From assembly GCA_947494925.1 (NCBI GenBank), contig CANLWS010000006.1, positions 248,001-312,000 on the forward strand: 64,000 nt of DNA. Direction: 5' to 3'. Both the position numbers and the translations under genes were made by a program. The number at the start of each line of letters is the position of its first letter. Positions within the stretch are counted from its first letter, which is position 1. Below the pieces are notes generated by a model, which was given only the letters and a program-made list of their open reading frames with translations, did not search any database and was not told the origin of the DNA. This document shows, one piece after another, positions 45,006 through 55,560 of the stretch. The DNA comes from an uncultured Alteromonadaceae bacterium (GTDB lineage Bacteria > Pseudomonadota > Gammaproteobacteria > Enterobacterales > Alteromonadaceae).

Positions 45006-46358
45006 TTAATAAGTGTAACCATTTATCGCAATCTGTTTTGCAACATCTATTACAATCCCTTTTACTACTACGTAACGTATTTTATCTCCTATGCCCATGG
45101 CAAAGGTGGCGTTCTGATTTAAAGTAAGTTGACTTGCGTCATGGTTAAGACTTTGACTGAACTCAACCGGGAACCCAGAATTATTAACGAGTAATTTCAG
45201 GTTGCCTCTAAACCCCAAATATCCCTCACTAATTAGCGACATATATTTCTCTTTTGTGAGCGTTAACGGACTATCCAGAGTAAAACAGGTTGTGGAAATA
45301 AGATTGAGTTTGTCTGCTCCAAATTCAAAATATCCCTTAACTCGTGCCAGATCACCCACCTCAATTAGTGTTCCAGTGGACAGAGACAAATCCAGCTGAA
45401 TATTCACATCCACCCAATATTGTTTACTGTGGATTTCTCCGATATTCAGTCCTCTTAAAATAACATCGGCCATCCCATCTTCATAGTTCATGGGCAAAGC
45501 GTTATAAGCATCAATATTGGGAGAATGTAAACTGTTGGTGGACAGGCGCTCAATAGATTCAAATAAAGACAGAAAATTCATTTTCCTGGCAATCTGCCTG
45601 TTTGGGTCACCAGCTTCGGTACCTGACTCAATGAGAATACACGCGGCCCCCAGCGACGCCGCGTAGTCACCGAATGCTCGGTTAGAATAGGTATCATCAT
45701 AGCGGGCTATTTTACCTTTAATGTAATGATTCGACCTTTCAACACAACAATCAATTATCTGCATTGCTTTTTTTCTGGCAGGTGTAATAGTTTTTTGTAT
45801 ATCTGCAGGTGGAGCCATAAATGCCAGAACAGTAGCTGGGCCTTTTTCACCAACTGTGTAATACCGGTTTTGATCATGAAGGTTAAAGGCTACATCTGGC
45901 TTCAGAGTATTGAGCAAATTATGAAGAATTCGGCCTTCAGGACTTTGTAAAACGGCAGCATCGCGATTGATATCAATACCCTGCGCATTCACACGAGTAT
46001 TGTTTTCTGCACCATCAGGATTGAGCATAGGCAAAATATGTAAGCTTATTTTATCTTGCCACGACGCCTGCCATGCACTCCCCTCTGAAGTGAGTAAAAA
46101 TTGCATGAAGTCAATCAAACTTGCGGTTGCTGTTGGCTCGTTTCCGTGCATTTGCGACCAGGCGAGGATACAAATTGGTCCATAACCAAAGCGAAACTTG
46201 CACACTGACTGCCGATTAAAAGATTCACCCAGTTTTTCGCCATGAACCGTTTTCTTAAGTAGAAGCGAATTTAGAATCGGTTGCACATCTGCCGGGCCCA
46301 AGTGCATCTTATCCAACCCAGACTGTTTAAACCTCGCGTAGATGTCATCAATATTCAT
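45006..46358 (-). CDS. M14-family zinc carboxypeptidase-like protein
   Basis: A 450-residue metallopeptidase of the M14/succinylglutamate-desuccinylase type. The zinc ligands are in MHGNEP (HxxE) and NLHDQ; the catalytic Glu is in LIESGTEAGD. The NPDGAENNTRVNAQGIDINRD segment is typical of M14 enzymes. There is no signal peptide, so it acts in the cytoplasm, perhaps on peptidoglycan peptides or modified peptides. A C-terminal beta domain of ~150 residues follows the catalytic part. The substrate is unknown. It follows the catalase-like gene after 49 bases on the same strand. Confidence 0.83.
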   Translation of the reverse strand: MNIDDIYARFKQSGLDKMHLGPADVQPILNSLLLKKTVHGEKLGESFNRQSVCKFRFGYGPICILAWSQMHGNEPTATASLIDFMQFLLTSEGSAWQASWQDKISLHILPMLNPDGAENNTRVNAQGIDINRDAAVLQSPEGRILHNLLNTLKPDVAFNLHDQNRYYTVGEKGPATVLAFMAPPADIQKTITPARKKAMQIIDCCVERSNHYIKGKIARYDDTYSNRAFGDYAASLGAACILIESGTEAGDPNRQIARKMNFLSLFESIERLSTNSLHSPNIDAYNALPMNYEDGMADVILRGLNIGEIHSKQYWVDVNIQLDLSLSTGTLIEVGDLARVKGYFEFGADKLNLISTTCFTLDSPLTLTKEKYMSLISEGYLGFRGNLKLLVNNSGFPVEFSQSLNHDASQLTLNQNATFAMGIGDKIRYVVVKGIVIDVAKQIAINGYTY

Positions 46359-46407
46359 CCTGATTTACTCTCAATATCTGACGACTGCCCGACCTTAGTG
46401 CTTGTTT

Positions 46408-47661
46408 CTAGTATTCGCACTGACTTTCAATTGGTTTTCCATCAACTAATTTAATACTGGCATCAAAACATCGGGCTAAGGGCCATTTTGATTTTGTATG
46501 ATGAAAATAGTGGTCTAGATCACAAGTTTTATCATTGTCGAAACACCATGACGTCGGTTCTTTTCGTTGTACATCATTTTGTTTGTGCCTGTACTGAGAT
46601 ACGGCATTATAAACCAATCTTCTTGCCCGATTAAGACTACCGACAGGTTCCCACTTCCCTACCCCATGCCAGGGATTCATGGATAAATTTTCACAAAAGG
46701 TTTGCTGCTGTTGCCCGGTAAATTGTTGCGGAGGAATGTTTATACGGGCCACAGGAACAAAAGGAGAATCTTCTTCTGACCAGATGACAGTTGCATCATC
46801 TAACGGCATATCAGCACCTGCAACCTTTTCCTGCAACATAAAGTCAAAGCATGCGCCATGACTTTTTAAATGTTCAGACATGGCCAGAGTCAGGTAATCA
46901 ACATTCGATTTATCAACAGTTTCCGGAAATGTCATACCAGGGCACGCTTTGGCAGAAAATTTGACAGCAGTTTCGTTTATCAGGTAAGGCAGCATTGAAT
47001 AATACTGAGGCTCCAATGGAGTGTTGATTTTACCTGAAACAGTCTGAATCGCGCGATAAAACTCCTTGGGGTGTAACCTTGGAGGGAAAAAACTGATAAA
47101 CCAACGGGTTCTTTGCAATTTTGCCAGGTAACTCATGTCGTCGACATAATCGAATATGTTTCGATTAAAAAATGCCGGCGTATTAGTCATTATGAAATCC
47201 TGGGTTTTTGCCCCTTTCAATTCAGGAGCAATCTTGCTGCCCTCCACTCCTACGAGTTTTATTGCCATACCCCTTGCGTCCGCTTTGCCATCTGGTTGCA
47301 CCTGCATGTCACCATTAGAAAAACGGATCCACGCTTGATACTCTCTGCCGGGAACGGAAAAAACGCTTGATTGGTAGTGCTGGGGAATATCTCCATTGAC
47401 CGAAAACGTTGCTCTGACGCAGCCAGTTGCTTTCGCATGAGCATCCCGACGGTAAGGTAATCCGTTTTTTGTTTCAGCTATTTTAGAAATCTGACGTCCA
47501 AACCCTATGGCTCTTTTAATTGCATCCTCTTCCTGCTTAGAAATTTCCATGCCGAGTAATGGCAATTCAAACTCATCGGGTTTCGGGTCTTCAGAAGTAG
47601 CGTTAGCTAGACCATTTAACGTGTACAAAACCAATATTGAACTTAGGATTATAGTGCGCAT
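46408..47661 (-). CDS. Catalase-related haemoprotein, exported
   Basis: A 417-residue protein of the catalase superfamily with a signal peptide (residues 1-20), so it is periplasmic. The distal haem motif RRDAHAKATGC carries His75; FSNGDMQVQPDGKADARGMAIK is the catalase-like core; the proximal Tyr is probably in RARRLVYNAVSQY. It lacks many segments of true catalases, so hydroperoxide or peroxygenase chemistry is as likely as H2O2 disproportionation. The start chosen is ATG at 47659-47661 with GGGAGGA upstream; a longer reading is inside the cytochrome gene. It begins 2 bases after the cytochrome gene stop, so the two are one unit. Confidence 0.83.
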   Translation of the reverse strand: MRTIILSSILVLYTLNGLANATSEDPKPDEFELPLLGMEISKQEEDAIKRAIGFGRQISKIAETKNGLPYRRDAHAKATGCVRATFSVNGDIPQHYQSSVFSVPGREYQAWIRFSNGDMQVQPDGKADARGMAIKLVGVEGSKIAPELKGAKTQDFIMTNTPAFFNRNIFDYVDDMSYLAKLQRTRWFISFFPPRLHPKEFYRAIQTVSGKINTPLEPQYYSMLPYLINETAVKFSAKACPGMTFPETVDKSNVDYLTLAMSEHLKSHGACFDFMLQEKVAGADMPLDDATVIWSEEDSPFVPVARINIPPQQFTGQQQQTFCENLSMNPWHGVGKWEPVGSLNRARRLVYNAVSQYRHKQNDVQRKEPTSWCFDNDKTCDLDHYFHHTKSKWPLARCFDASIKLVDGKPIESQCEY

Positions 47662-47662
47662 G

Positions 47663-49804
47663 CTACTGTCCTCCCAATGGCAGAACTTGTCGTTGGTTTT
47701 TAACATGCAACTGGTGAGATCTTTCGCACGCCAAAGAAAGTTGATTGTCAGCTGGTGGCTTTGAATAGTTATCCCAATTTAACGGATCCCCGCCTAGTTG
47801 CTCGGAAAAATCAGGATTTCCAAGTACCTTGATATATTCAATCAAATCCATTCTTTCGTTTTCTGATAACAGCTCTCCAATCCGGCCCGGCATATTAACG
47901 TCAGTGAACAAATGGCCGATGTTTCTGTTTCCATCAATACTGGTATCGTGAAGAAAACTACCTTCGGAATATTCCGTCCGGTATCCCAATTTAGCCGGAT
48001 CATACTCTCTGTTTCCAACGTAGAAAGTTTTTGGTCTTGCCCTGAGCGGTGAAAGTAAATCATAAATACTTGGCACAGAACCATTGTGTAAAAAAGGTGG
48101 AGTCGCCCAGACCCCATGGAGAGGTCTTGATTTATAGGCTCGTTTATTTTCAATTCGGAAAGGAACGTTTAATCCATCGAAATTGGGTACCTCTTTACCT
48201 TCTATATCCCAATTATCATATAAAATTGGCACAAGACGATTTAGCAGAACCTGTAAACCGTTTCCTGCATTAACTGGCTCTGAACCTCTAAGCAGTTTGG
48301 TTGCATCATACTTATTGTCCATGTAATTATCAGCAAGCTTGGGATCTGTACCGATAACTTCTGTACTTATCCAAGGCATGGCCCAAATAGTTTCACGCCA
48401 ATCGTCTCTGAACGCTTTTCCATCATTCTCCGTGATTTCACCAGCCATGTCCCATTGCCAATTGACCGCGATTTGATTCGCTGGGTTTTCATCTGGCCCC
48501 TGCGCAACTTGCCATGAATAAGGTTCAGAGACATGAGGTCCGTGGCAATAAGCGCATTGATCGGCAAAAAGTGTTTTCCCTCTTGTCGCCCGTTCAATGT
48601 CTATTTTGCCCATGATACGCTCCGGCCATTTAGGCGGTTTAAGGTCACGTAAAGTACCTTCAACGCAATGCATACCATCAATATCAACTATAGTTTCACC
48701 AAAACTTTCGGGGGGGAGCAAATTTCCATCATCATCGACCATTTTAATGGGTGCTAAAACACCTAGACTCTCTCCTACATTTCGCGCCATTGCCTGATTA
48801 GTAAATCCAGTATACTGAACCCAATCAAAACGCCAGATATCCCAGATAAAAGGATAACTCGCAGGTGCATCTGCCACCTTATAATTTTGCGGCACGTCCA
48901 AATCATACCCAAACACCACATTAGCTATACGACCAACCGCATCGGTTCTCCCTCTGCCTTCTTCGACAGGATAATACTTAGTGGCGCCTGCACCTGAGGA
49001 GAACTTTTTGAGTTTTCCCACAAATGCCCAGACTTCTGAGCGCAGCTTGTCCCTGGCGGATTCATCATCACCAACCAGTCGGTTTGCAAACCTGTTCCAT
49101 TTATTTGGATTTATCAGAGTTTCAAAAACTGACGCCCCCAAGGTCACCATAAATTCACCACGTTTAATGGTCGAGATACTTTGAACGGATTGCCCACCGT
49201 CCACTCTCATTGCAGACCCTTTATAATGCAGTTCACCGGTGTGACACATGGCGCATCCAAGATCTAAATTTTGTTCTCCACTAACGGGATCTGTATGTCT
49301 GGCAAAACCAACCGGCAGATTGCCGGGGTTCCTCGACGTTGCACGCTGACCTGGGCTTACAATGAAGCCCCATCCACGCATATTTTCTTCACTGGCAAGT
49401 AAGTCATGGGATAAAGGCAATTCAAGATTGATAAACCAATCATATTCTAACCCAAGCAGCTCAGTACCTTGCGGTGTGTAATAGAATGTTTGTCGTTGTT
49501 CATCGGTCCAGCCCTCATTTAAATAAGTGACCTGGTAAATATTTTCTTTTGTAAGATTAGGTTTTAGCAAGATATCCAAAATCAGGTACCCCCCCACGAA
49601 TACTGCAACTATTGTAAACAGCACTCGTAACCATTTCGGCCCTAGCGATAGCCATAGTCCCCAGACGCCGTTCAAAACCCCTTTAATCCATCTGAAAAAT
49701 CCGATTGTTATGCGGTATATAACTCTGCCGATCAGAGAGAAAACGTCAGTTATCACTTCCCATACGTTTGCTAACAGATCGCCCAACTTTGCCAAAATGC
49801 TCAT
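47663..49804 (-). CDS. Membrane-anchored di-haem cytochrome c
   Basis: A 713-residue protein anchored by one membrane helix (residues ~58-79), with the bulk in the periplasm. Two haem c sites are visible: CAMCH near residue 191 and CAYCH near residue 417. The C-terminal half resembles the di-haem cytochrome c peroxidase type (NKRAYKSRPLHGVWATPPFLHNG, in two segments). It probably supplies or takes electrons for the catalase-related protein encoded directly after it. The start at 49804 follows a region with weak ribosome site. Confidence 0.85.
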   Translation of the reverse strand: MSILAKLGDLLANVWEVITDVFSLIGRVIYRITIGFFRWIKGVLNGVWGLWLSLGPKWLRVLFTIVAVFVGGYLILDILLKPNLTKENIYQVTYLNEGWTDEQRQTFYYTPQGTELLGLEYDWFINLELPLSHDLLASEENMRGWGFIVSPGQRATSRNPGNLPVGFARHTDPVSGEQNLDLGCAMCHTGELHYKGSAMRVDGGQSVQSISTIKRGEFMVTLGASVFETLINPNKWNRFANRLVGDDESARDKLRSEVWAFVGKLKKFSSGAGATKYYPVEEGRGRTDAVGRIANVVFGYDLDVPQNYKVADAPASYPFIWDIWRFDWVQYTGFTNQAMARNVGESLGVLAPIKMVDDDGNLLPPESFGETIVDIDGMHCVEGTLRDLKPPKWPERIMGKIDIERATRGKTLFADQCAYCHGPHVSEPYSWQVAQGPDENPANQIAVNWQWDMAGEITENDGKAFRDDWRETIWAMPWISTEVIGTDPKLADNYMDNKYDATKLLRGSEPVNAGNGLQVLLNRLVPILYDNWDIEGKEVPNFDGLNVPFRIENKRAYKSRPLHGVWATPPFLHNGSVPSIYDLLSPLRARPKTFYVGNREYDPAKLGYRTEYSEGSFLHDTSIDGNRNIGHLFTDVNMPGRIGELLSENERMDLIEYIKVLGNPDFSEQLGGDPLNWDNYSKPPADNQLSLACERSHQLHVKNQRQVLPLGGQ

Positions 49805-49871
49805 ATTATTCTCTTTATTTGAGTGACTAGTGTTGAAAGTGTCATGTAAAAAGGACTATGCGGATACCGCT

Positions 49872-50762
49872 TTATTTATCAATGTATTTTTCACGTTCGC
49901 TGAACGGAATTTGAGTGGCAGAATCCAATTTCGAATTAATGTTATGCATATAGTGCTTTATCACATGGGCACCCACACTTACATCTGTCAAATTTGACCA
50001 AAATGAATCAGAGTTCGTCTTTCTCAACATATGCTCATCCTGATAAACATAAAATAGTCCTTCCAGTAGAATCACTTCTGGCCCGATATGGGTATATTCA
50101 CCGTGTACAGAATCCAGCAAACTAGCCGGGGGCAACAAAGGAACTACATCGTTTTCGTCGACCACACGCAGCAAGGGTAAAAAATTGTACTTTCCCTTTC
50201 CTACATCATTGGTTACTTTCGGTTGCCCAAAATTTACTGACCTTCCAACCTTAAAACCATCTTCGTGTAGATACATCATCAATAACGTAGAAATAGCGGC
50301 ACCAAGAGAATGACCGGTAAGGATAACTTCCTTATCTTTATCTAAAAATGGTAAAACATCCTGATAAATCAATGCCGTATCTTCATCAAATCCTTTATCT
50401 ACATAAATACCTAACTTTTTATTTTTTACCTGAAGGTATTCAGCATCCTCTATTGCATTACGAAAGTTAGCGGTACCACGAATGGATAAAATCTGACGAT
50501 TTCCTGTTTTAGGTTTTTCTAGAAAATACTGTACTTCTGTGTTTTTCACCGTAGTAACCCTGACAGTGTCGGGGAAACTGTTTTTGATTTGTTGTTCGGT
50601 CTGATATGCCGTAGATGCCCTTTCGGCATACCAGCGCAATTCTTTAAAGTCGACTTGCACAGATTCAACCTCCGATTTATTGATACACGCGGATAGTGAA
50701 CAAAATACTAATAAATACGAAACGTAGTACTTAGCCAATAATTTATCCTCAATTTTAATCAA
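49872..50762 (-). CDS. Class 3 lipase family lipoprotein
   Basis: A 296-residue alpha/beta-hydrolase. The lipobox SLSAC marks Cys26, so it is a lipid-anchored periplasmic or outer-membrane protein. The nucleophile is Ser152 in TGHSLGAA; the acid Asp is likely in VVDENDVVPLLPP, with His in YTHIG. Fungal-type class 3 lipases hydrolyse acylglycerols. It lies 68 bases upstream of the cytochrome gene on the same strand and probably starts the lipase-cytochrome-catalase unit. Confidence 0.85.
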   Translation of the reverse strand: MIKIEDKLLAKYYVSYLLVFCSLSACINKSEVESVQVDFKELRWYAERASTAYQTEQQIKNSFPDTVRVTTVKNTEVQYFLEKPKTGNRQILSIRGTANFRNAIEDAEYLQVKNKKLGIYVDKGFDEDTALIYQDVLPFLDKDKEVILTGHSLGAAISTLLMMYLHEDGFKVGRSVNFGQPKVTNDVGKGKYNFLPLLRVVDENDVVPLLPPASLLDSVHGEYTHIGPEVILLEGLFYVYQDEHMLRKTNSDSFWSNLTDVSVGAHVIKHYMHNINSKLDSATQIPFSEREKYIDK

Positions 50763-50935
50763 CTATTCATCAGCAAAAAGTAGGCAAACCTTCAGTTTTA
50801 CGTTACGATTTACCCGCACATATTGGACATGTGTTTGGATCGAGAGGCGAGTAACTTCATCGCCAAACAAGTCCAAGTTGTCTTTTGAATATAATAACTA
50901 AATCCCAAAAGATAAGAATTCTTACCTTGAGTATT

Positions 50936-52789
50936 ATGCAATTGCTAAATCATTTCCATCATTTCTTTTTAAATTTCAATCAGATAGTTAGTTTAAAAAT
51001 ACCGGTGTTGCTGTTATCACTTTTATTTGGGACTGTTGTTCAGAGTGCGGAAGTCCTTTTAGTAGACGGCTCAGAAGCAGGTCTAAGAATGAAAGGGAAT
51101 TTTACAATTCTTTATGATCCTGAAAAGAAATTGACACTGAATGAGGTAATCGCATTTCAGGAAGGTGGAGAATTTGTAGCGCTGGATTCTAATGGTTCCA
51201 CCGGTCTTCAACCAGGCGCCGTATGGTCACATTTTAAGTTAAAGAATACACTTTCTTCACCCATAACTTTGCATCTGGAATATGTCGACCATCAGCTAAT
51301 TGAGCTCGAGGTCTTCCAACGGAAAAATGTTGCGGATTCCGAGTTTTCTCAAATAGCGGACTTTTCGCTGCTGAACTCTTTTGATGAAAGGCCGATCCCA
51401 CACAATCGATTTGTCTTTGAGATAACACTACTTCCATCAGAACAAGCAAGCTACTACGTAAAATTCAGTTCTGACGACAAAGGCTATGTATTCCCTGATT
51501 TGCGGGTCTGGTCACCTTCCTCCCTGCGCAATGCTCAGGCCGCAGAATATAGCGTGAGCGCATTCTTATTTGGTGGTTTACTTATCATGTCGGCAATATC
51601 ACTTATCGGTGGTATTGCGACCAATGAAAAATTCTTTTACGCATACTCTGCCTATTCATTGAGTAAAATTGCCGCTTGGGCAACTATTCTTGGCTACACG
51701 CACAACTTCCTAATAACGGATGGGTTCCACTGGAGCTACATGTCCATGACGGGAGCAGTATCAATTTTTTGTGCAGTTCTGTTTGCCAGAATATTTTTGC
51801 AAACTAAACAATTTATACCTAAGACCGATATTCTGCTAAAAATCATGATGGCAAATACCCTGTTTTTGTTTGTCACCGGCTTTTTCCAATTAACCTCGCT
51901 GGCAGTAATATCAATCACTATCGCGTTACTGCTTTATCCTGTTCTTGGTTTTGCGGGCTTGTTACGTTGGTACCAAGGGTCCAAAGAGGCGGCTTTGTTT
52001 GCGTTTGCCTGGAGCTTTTTAGTGATCGGTTTGTTTGTACAAGCACTTAGGGATCTTGGGCTTGTTGAACATAACTTTTTCTATTATTACTGGCCCACAG
52101 TCGGCTCTTACACAGAAATGATTGTGATTATGGCAGCCATGGGAGTGAAAATCAGAGGTTTACGCAGGCAGAAAGAAGAGGTAGAACACAAATATACAAA
52201 TCAACTCGAACGTTCTAAAGCTGAATTGGAAGTTCTGGTAACTGAACGCACTCATGAACTGGAAAGAGCAAAATTCAAGGCCGAGCTTGAAGCAAGGACT
52301 GATTCATTAACTGGAACCAGAAACAGACGAAGCTTCTTTGCAGATTCAGAAAAAATCCTGGAAACAACAAAATCCAAGGACATCACCTTCAGCCTCCTGA
52401 TGTTTGATATTGACAACTTTAAAGATATTAACGACACCTATGGACATAGTGTAGGTGATGAAGCGCTGCGTCACTTCGCTTCCGCCATCTCCAACAAGAT
52501 CAGAGATAAGGACATATTTGGTCGCATAGGCGGAGAAGAGTTCTCATTACTGTTGTGTGGCAATGGTGTAGAAGCAGTCAATATGGCTGACCGATTAAGA
52601 GAAGATATCAGCGAGTTAAAAATTGAAACCCCTAAAGGACAACTGCAATTCACAACCAGCGTTGGTGTAGCCCACCTGACCAACGAAACCATGATTGAAG
52701 AACTCATAAACTTAGCGGATAAGGCCTTATATGAGGCCAAAGAAAATGGTCGAAATCAGGTTGTGGAGTGCAATAGTAATATTGCGTAA
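50936..52789 (+). CDS. 7TMR-DISM diguanylate cyclase (GGDEF)
   Basis: A 617-residue sensor making cyclic di-GMP. It has a signal peptide (residues ~1-37), a 7TMR-DISMED2 periplasmic domain (~40-190), seven membrane helices (~205-405), a short coiled coil (~415-455) and a C-terminal GGDEF domain. The active motif is GGEEF at 532-536, and the inhibitory RxxD site is R523-D526, five residues before it. It should be catalytically active and product inhibited. ATG at 50936 is preferred over TTG at 50885. It is divergent from the lipase gene. Confidence 0.9.
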   Translation: MQLLNHFHHFFLNFNQIVSLKIPVLLLSLLFGTVVQSAEVLLVDGSEAGLRMKGNFTILYDPEKKLTLNEVIAFQEGGEFVALDSNGSTGLQPGAVWSHFKLKNTLSSPITLHLEYVDHQLIELEVFQRKNVADSEFSQIADFSLLNSFDERPIPHNRFVFEITLLPSEQASYYVKFSSDDKGYVFPDLRVWSPSSLRNAQAAEYSVSAFLFGGLLIMSAISLIGGIATNEKFFYAYSAYSLSKIAAWATILGYTHNFLITDGFHWSYMSMTGAVSIFCAVLFARIFLQTKQFIPKTDILLKIMMANTLFLFVTGFFQLTSLAVISITIALLLYPVLGFAGLLRWYQGSKEAALFAFAWSFLVIGLFVQALRDLGLVEHNFFYYYWPTVGSYTEMIVIMAAMGVKIRGLRRQKEEVEHKYTNQLERSKAELEVLVTERTHELERAKFKAELEARTDSLTGTRNRRSFFADSEKILETTKSKDITFSLLMFDIDNFKDINDTYGHSVGDEALRHFASAISNKIRDKDIFGRIGGEEFSLLLCGNGVEAVNMADRLREDISELKIETPKGQLQFTTSVGVAHLTNETMIEELINLADKALYEAKENGRNQVVECNSNIA

Positions 52790-52828
52790 GTCGCTAATGA
52801 AATACGCAATATCTTACTTGTCTATAAA

Positions 52829-52874
52829 TTCAAATTTAGTCTGCCACTAAGTTCAAATTTAGTCTGCCACTAAG
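52829..52874. repeat. Perfect 23-base tandem duplication at a gene end
   Basis: The 23-base unit from 52829-52851 is repeated exactly at 52852-52874. The second copy contains the stop codon (52870-52872) and last codon region of the leftward DUF1244 gene. This is a recent slippage-type duplication. Confidence 0.9.
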
Positions 52875-53172
52875 CTTTTTTAGAAGCTTGTTTAGCTTCA
52901 AAGGCTGCCATCTGCTCAGGAGTAGCTTTAGCCTGATATTTATCTTTCCATTCTGAATAAGGCATACCGTAAATCACTTCTCTGGCAGACTCATAATCAA
53001 TATCAATTCCCTGATCATTTGCAGCAGCAGAATACCATTTGCCCAAGCAGTTCCTGCAAAAATCAGCCAATATCATCAGATCAATGTTTTGCACGTCTTT
53101 GTGATCATCCAGATGTTTAATCAATCGACGAAAAACCGCCGCTTCAATCTTTGTTTGTTGATCATTATCCAT
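52870..53172 (-). CDS. DUF1244 family protein
   Basis: A 100-residue cytoplasmic protein of the DUF1244 family, small and helical, with FRRLIKHLDDHKDVQNIDLM, then FCRNCLGKWY and YGMPYSEWK signatures. The Cys pair in CRNC may be structural or metal related. The function is unknown. It lies 67 bases downstream of pnp behind a terminator, so it may have its own promoter. Its 3' end is inside the tandem duplication. Confidence 0.88.
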   Translation of the reverse strand: MDNDQQTKIEAAVFRRLIKHLDDHKDVQNIDLMILADFCRNCLGKWYSAAANDQGIDIDYESAREVIYGMPYSEWKDKYQAKATPEQMAAFEAKQASKKA

Positions 53173-53194
53173 ATTAGCCTCTCATCATTTAAAA

Positions 53195-53220
53195 TTAAAA
53201 AAGGGAGCCGAAGCTCCCTG
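53195..53220 (-). terminator. Terminator of pnp
   Basis: AGGGAGC / GCTCCCT with a CGAA loop (53202-53219), followed on the minus strand by TTTTTTAATTTT, lies 20 bases past the pnp stop. Confidence 0.85.
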
Positions 53221-53239
53221 ATAGATTAATACGTTACGA

Positions 53240-55363
53240 TTACTCTTCAGTAGGCGCTTCTGGTGCAGCTTCAGGAGCAGGCTTTTCAAGCAGCTCTTTG
53301 ATGCTTAGGCGAACACGATTTTGACGGTCAATCTCCATCACTTTCACATCTACCATCTGACCTTCTTCTAGATAGTCAGCAACTTTATTTACGCGCTCAT
53401 GGGCGATTTGCGAAATATGAACCAGACCTTCTTTGCCTGGAAGTATTTCAACAAAGGCACCAAAGTCAACGATACGAGTTACTTTACCGTTATATGTTTT
53501 GCCCGCTTCGACTTCAGCTGTAACCTGTTCAATCTTGGAGATCGCGATGTCAGCTTTTGCACGCTCTGTTGCAAAAATCTTGATTGTGCCATCATCTTCA
53601 ATTTCAATGTTGGTATCCGACTCTTCCGTAATAGAACGGATCATCGCACCACCTTTACCAATTACGTCACGGATTTTGTCTTGATCAATTTTAAGCGTGT
53701 AAATACGAGGTGCGTACTCAGACATCTCTTCACGGTGACCGGCAAGAGCCTGGTCCATTACGCCCAGGATATGAAGACGTGCTTCTTTAGCCTGCTTAAG
53801 GGCAACCTGCATGATTTCTTTAGTGATACCCTCGATCTTGATATCCATTTGAAGTGCAGTAATACCACTTGTTGTACCTGCTACTTTAAAGTCCATATCA
53901 CCCAAGTGATCTTCATCACCGAGAATGTCTGAAAGTACAACAAAGTTTTCGTCACTTTTCACCAAGCCCATCGCAATACCAGCAACAGAAGCCTTAATAG
54001 GAACACCAGCGTCCATCAACGCAAGCGATGTTCCGCATACAGATGCCATTGACGATGAACCATTTGATTCAGTGATTTCAGAAACGACACGAACCACATA
54101 CGGGAATTCTGCTTCCGAAGGCATAACAGCTTGAATACCGCGCTTCGCCAAACGGCCATGGCCGATTTCGCGACGCTTTGGAGAACCAATGAAACCAGTC
54201 TCACCCACACAATAAGGAGGAAAGTTATAGTGCAACATGAAGCGGCTATCAGTTTTACCATTCAGCGCATCAATCATCTGTGCATCACGTTCTGTACCAA
54301 GCGTTGCAGCAACCAGCGCCTGTGTTTCACCTCGTGTGAACAATGCTGAGCCGTGAGTACGTGGAAGAATACCTGTACCTACATCCAATGCACGGATCAT
54401 TTCCGGATCACGTCCGTCAATTCGTGGATTGCCAGCAAGAATTCGAGAACGAACTACGTCGCTTTCAAGGTCATGCAATAATTCCAGGACTTCTTTTTGG
54501 TCCTGCTCTTGGTTTTCCGCAAGAATTGCTTCAAGTGCTTTTTCTGTAACCGCAACTACGGCGTCTTTACGTTCCATTTTATCTGAAATTTGGTACGCAT
54601 CAGTCATACCCGCTTCAGCAAGCTCTTTGACTTTTGTTTTTAATTCAGTATTTTCTGCAACTGGCTGCCAATCCCACTTCTCAGTGCCAACTTCACTGGC
54701 AAATTCACTGATATTACTGATAACAGTTTGGAATTGCTCATGACCATACATTACAGCCCCAAGCATGACTTCTTCAGATAAAATGTCTGCTTCAGATTCA
54801 ACCATTAACACTGCACTTTCGGTTCCAGCAACGACTAAGTCTAGTTCACTGGCTTCAAGTTCAGAAGTGCGAGTATTAAGGACATACTGACCATCCGTGT
54901 AACCTACGCGAGCTGCGCCAACAGGTCCATTGAATGGAATGCCAGAAATGGCTAGTGCGGCAGATGTGCCAATTAAAGAAATAATGTCTGTTGGGATCTC
55001 AGGATTAGCTGATACCACAGTAATGATAATTTGAACTTCGTTCATAAACCCATCAGGGAACAATGGACGAATTGGACGGTCAATTAAACGTGCCGTCAGA
55101 GTTTCGCTCTCAGCAGGACGACCTTCACGTTTGAAAAAACCACCAGGGATTTTACCAGCTGCATAAGCTTTTTCCTGATAGTTAACCGTTAAAGGGAAGA
55201 AATCTTGGTCTGCTTTAGCATCTTTTTTACCAACAACACTTACCAATACAGAAGTGTCGTCCATGCTTGCCATAACGGCAGCGGTAGCTTGGCGTGCTAT
55301 CACGCCCGTTTCTAAAGTAACAGTATGTTGACCATACTGGAAAGTCTTTGTAATAGGAGTCAT
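53240..55363 (-). CDS. pnp: Polynucleotide phosphorylase
   Basis: A 707-residue phosphorolytic 3'-5' exoribonuclease and degradosome component. Two RNase PH domains span residues ~1-240 and ~320-540 ([32 protein letters not shown]), followed by a KH domain ([20 protein letters not shown]) and an S1 domain ([25 protein letters not shown]). The length is normal. Unusually, rpsO is not immediately upstream; the leader (55364-55560) shows only a possible promoter and a short hairpin. The ribosome site is AAGGATAC. Confidence 0.96.
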   Translation of the reverse strand: MTPITKTFQYGQHTVTLETGVIARQATAAVMASMDDTSVLVSVVGKKDAKADQDFFPLTVNYQEKAYAAGKIPGGFFKREGRPAESETLTARLIDRPIRPLFPDGFMNEVQIIITVVSANPEIPTDIISLIGTSAALAISGIPFNGPVGAARVGYTDGQYVLNTRTSELEASELDLVVAGTESAVLMVESEADILSEEVMLGAVMYGHEQFQTVISNISEFASEVGTEKWDWQPVAENTELKTKVKELAEAGMTDAYQISDKMERKDAVVAVTEKALEAILAENQEQDQKEVLELLHDLESDVVRSRILAGNPRIDGRDPEMIRALDVGTGILPRTHGSALFTRGETQALVAATLGTERDAQMIDALNGKTDSRFMLHYNFPPYCVGETGFIGSPKRREIGHGRLAKRGIQAVMPSEAEFPYVVRVVSEITESNGSSSMASVCGTSLALMDAGVPIKASVAGIAMGLVKSDENFVVLSDILGDEDHLGDMDFKVAGTTSGITALQMDIKIEGITKEIMQVALKQAKEARLHILGVMDQALAGHREEMSEYAPRIYTLKIDQDKIRDVIGKGGAMIRSITEESDTNIEIEDDGTIKIFATERAKADIAISKIEQVTAEVEAGKTYNGKVTRIVDFGAFVEILPGKEGLVHISQIAHERVNKVADYLEEGQMVDVKVMEIDRQNRVRLSIKELLEKPAPEAAPEAPTEE

Positions 55364-55411
55364 TAGTATCCTTTGTTTATCTATTTTTATACGCTATTAA
55401 TCGCGGCGCAT

Positions 55412-55440
55412 AGTATAGCGGTAAGATAGAGCCATTGCTA
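55412..55440 (-). promoter_or_regulatory. Possible promoter in the pnp leader
   Basis: On the minus strand TATACT (55412-55417) is preceded 17 bases upstream by a weak TAGCAA. A short hairpin, AGATAG / CTATCT, overlaps this area and could be the counterpart of the RNase III-processed pnp leader. It is read by eye only. Confidence 0.35.
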
Positions 55441-55560
55441 TCTATAAACGAAGGTAAGAACACAATTAAAATGGGTTTCAATAAGGATTTTTCAGGGAAA
55501 AATTCAAAAATACAATCAATTGCTATATTTCTGTACAGGTTGGGGTTAAATGCCAGTTCC

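Noticed and set aside
55364-55560. Possible rpsO remnant before pnp
   Set aside because: Translation of the minus strand shows no S15-like segment such as the LGLRR end, unlike the clear remnant of rlmE.
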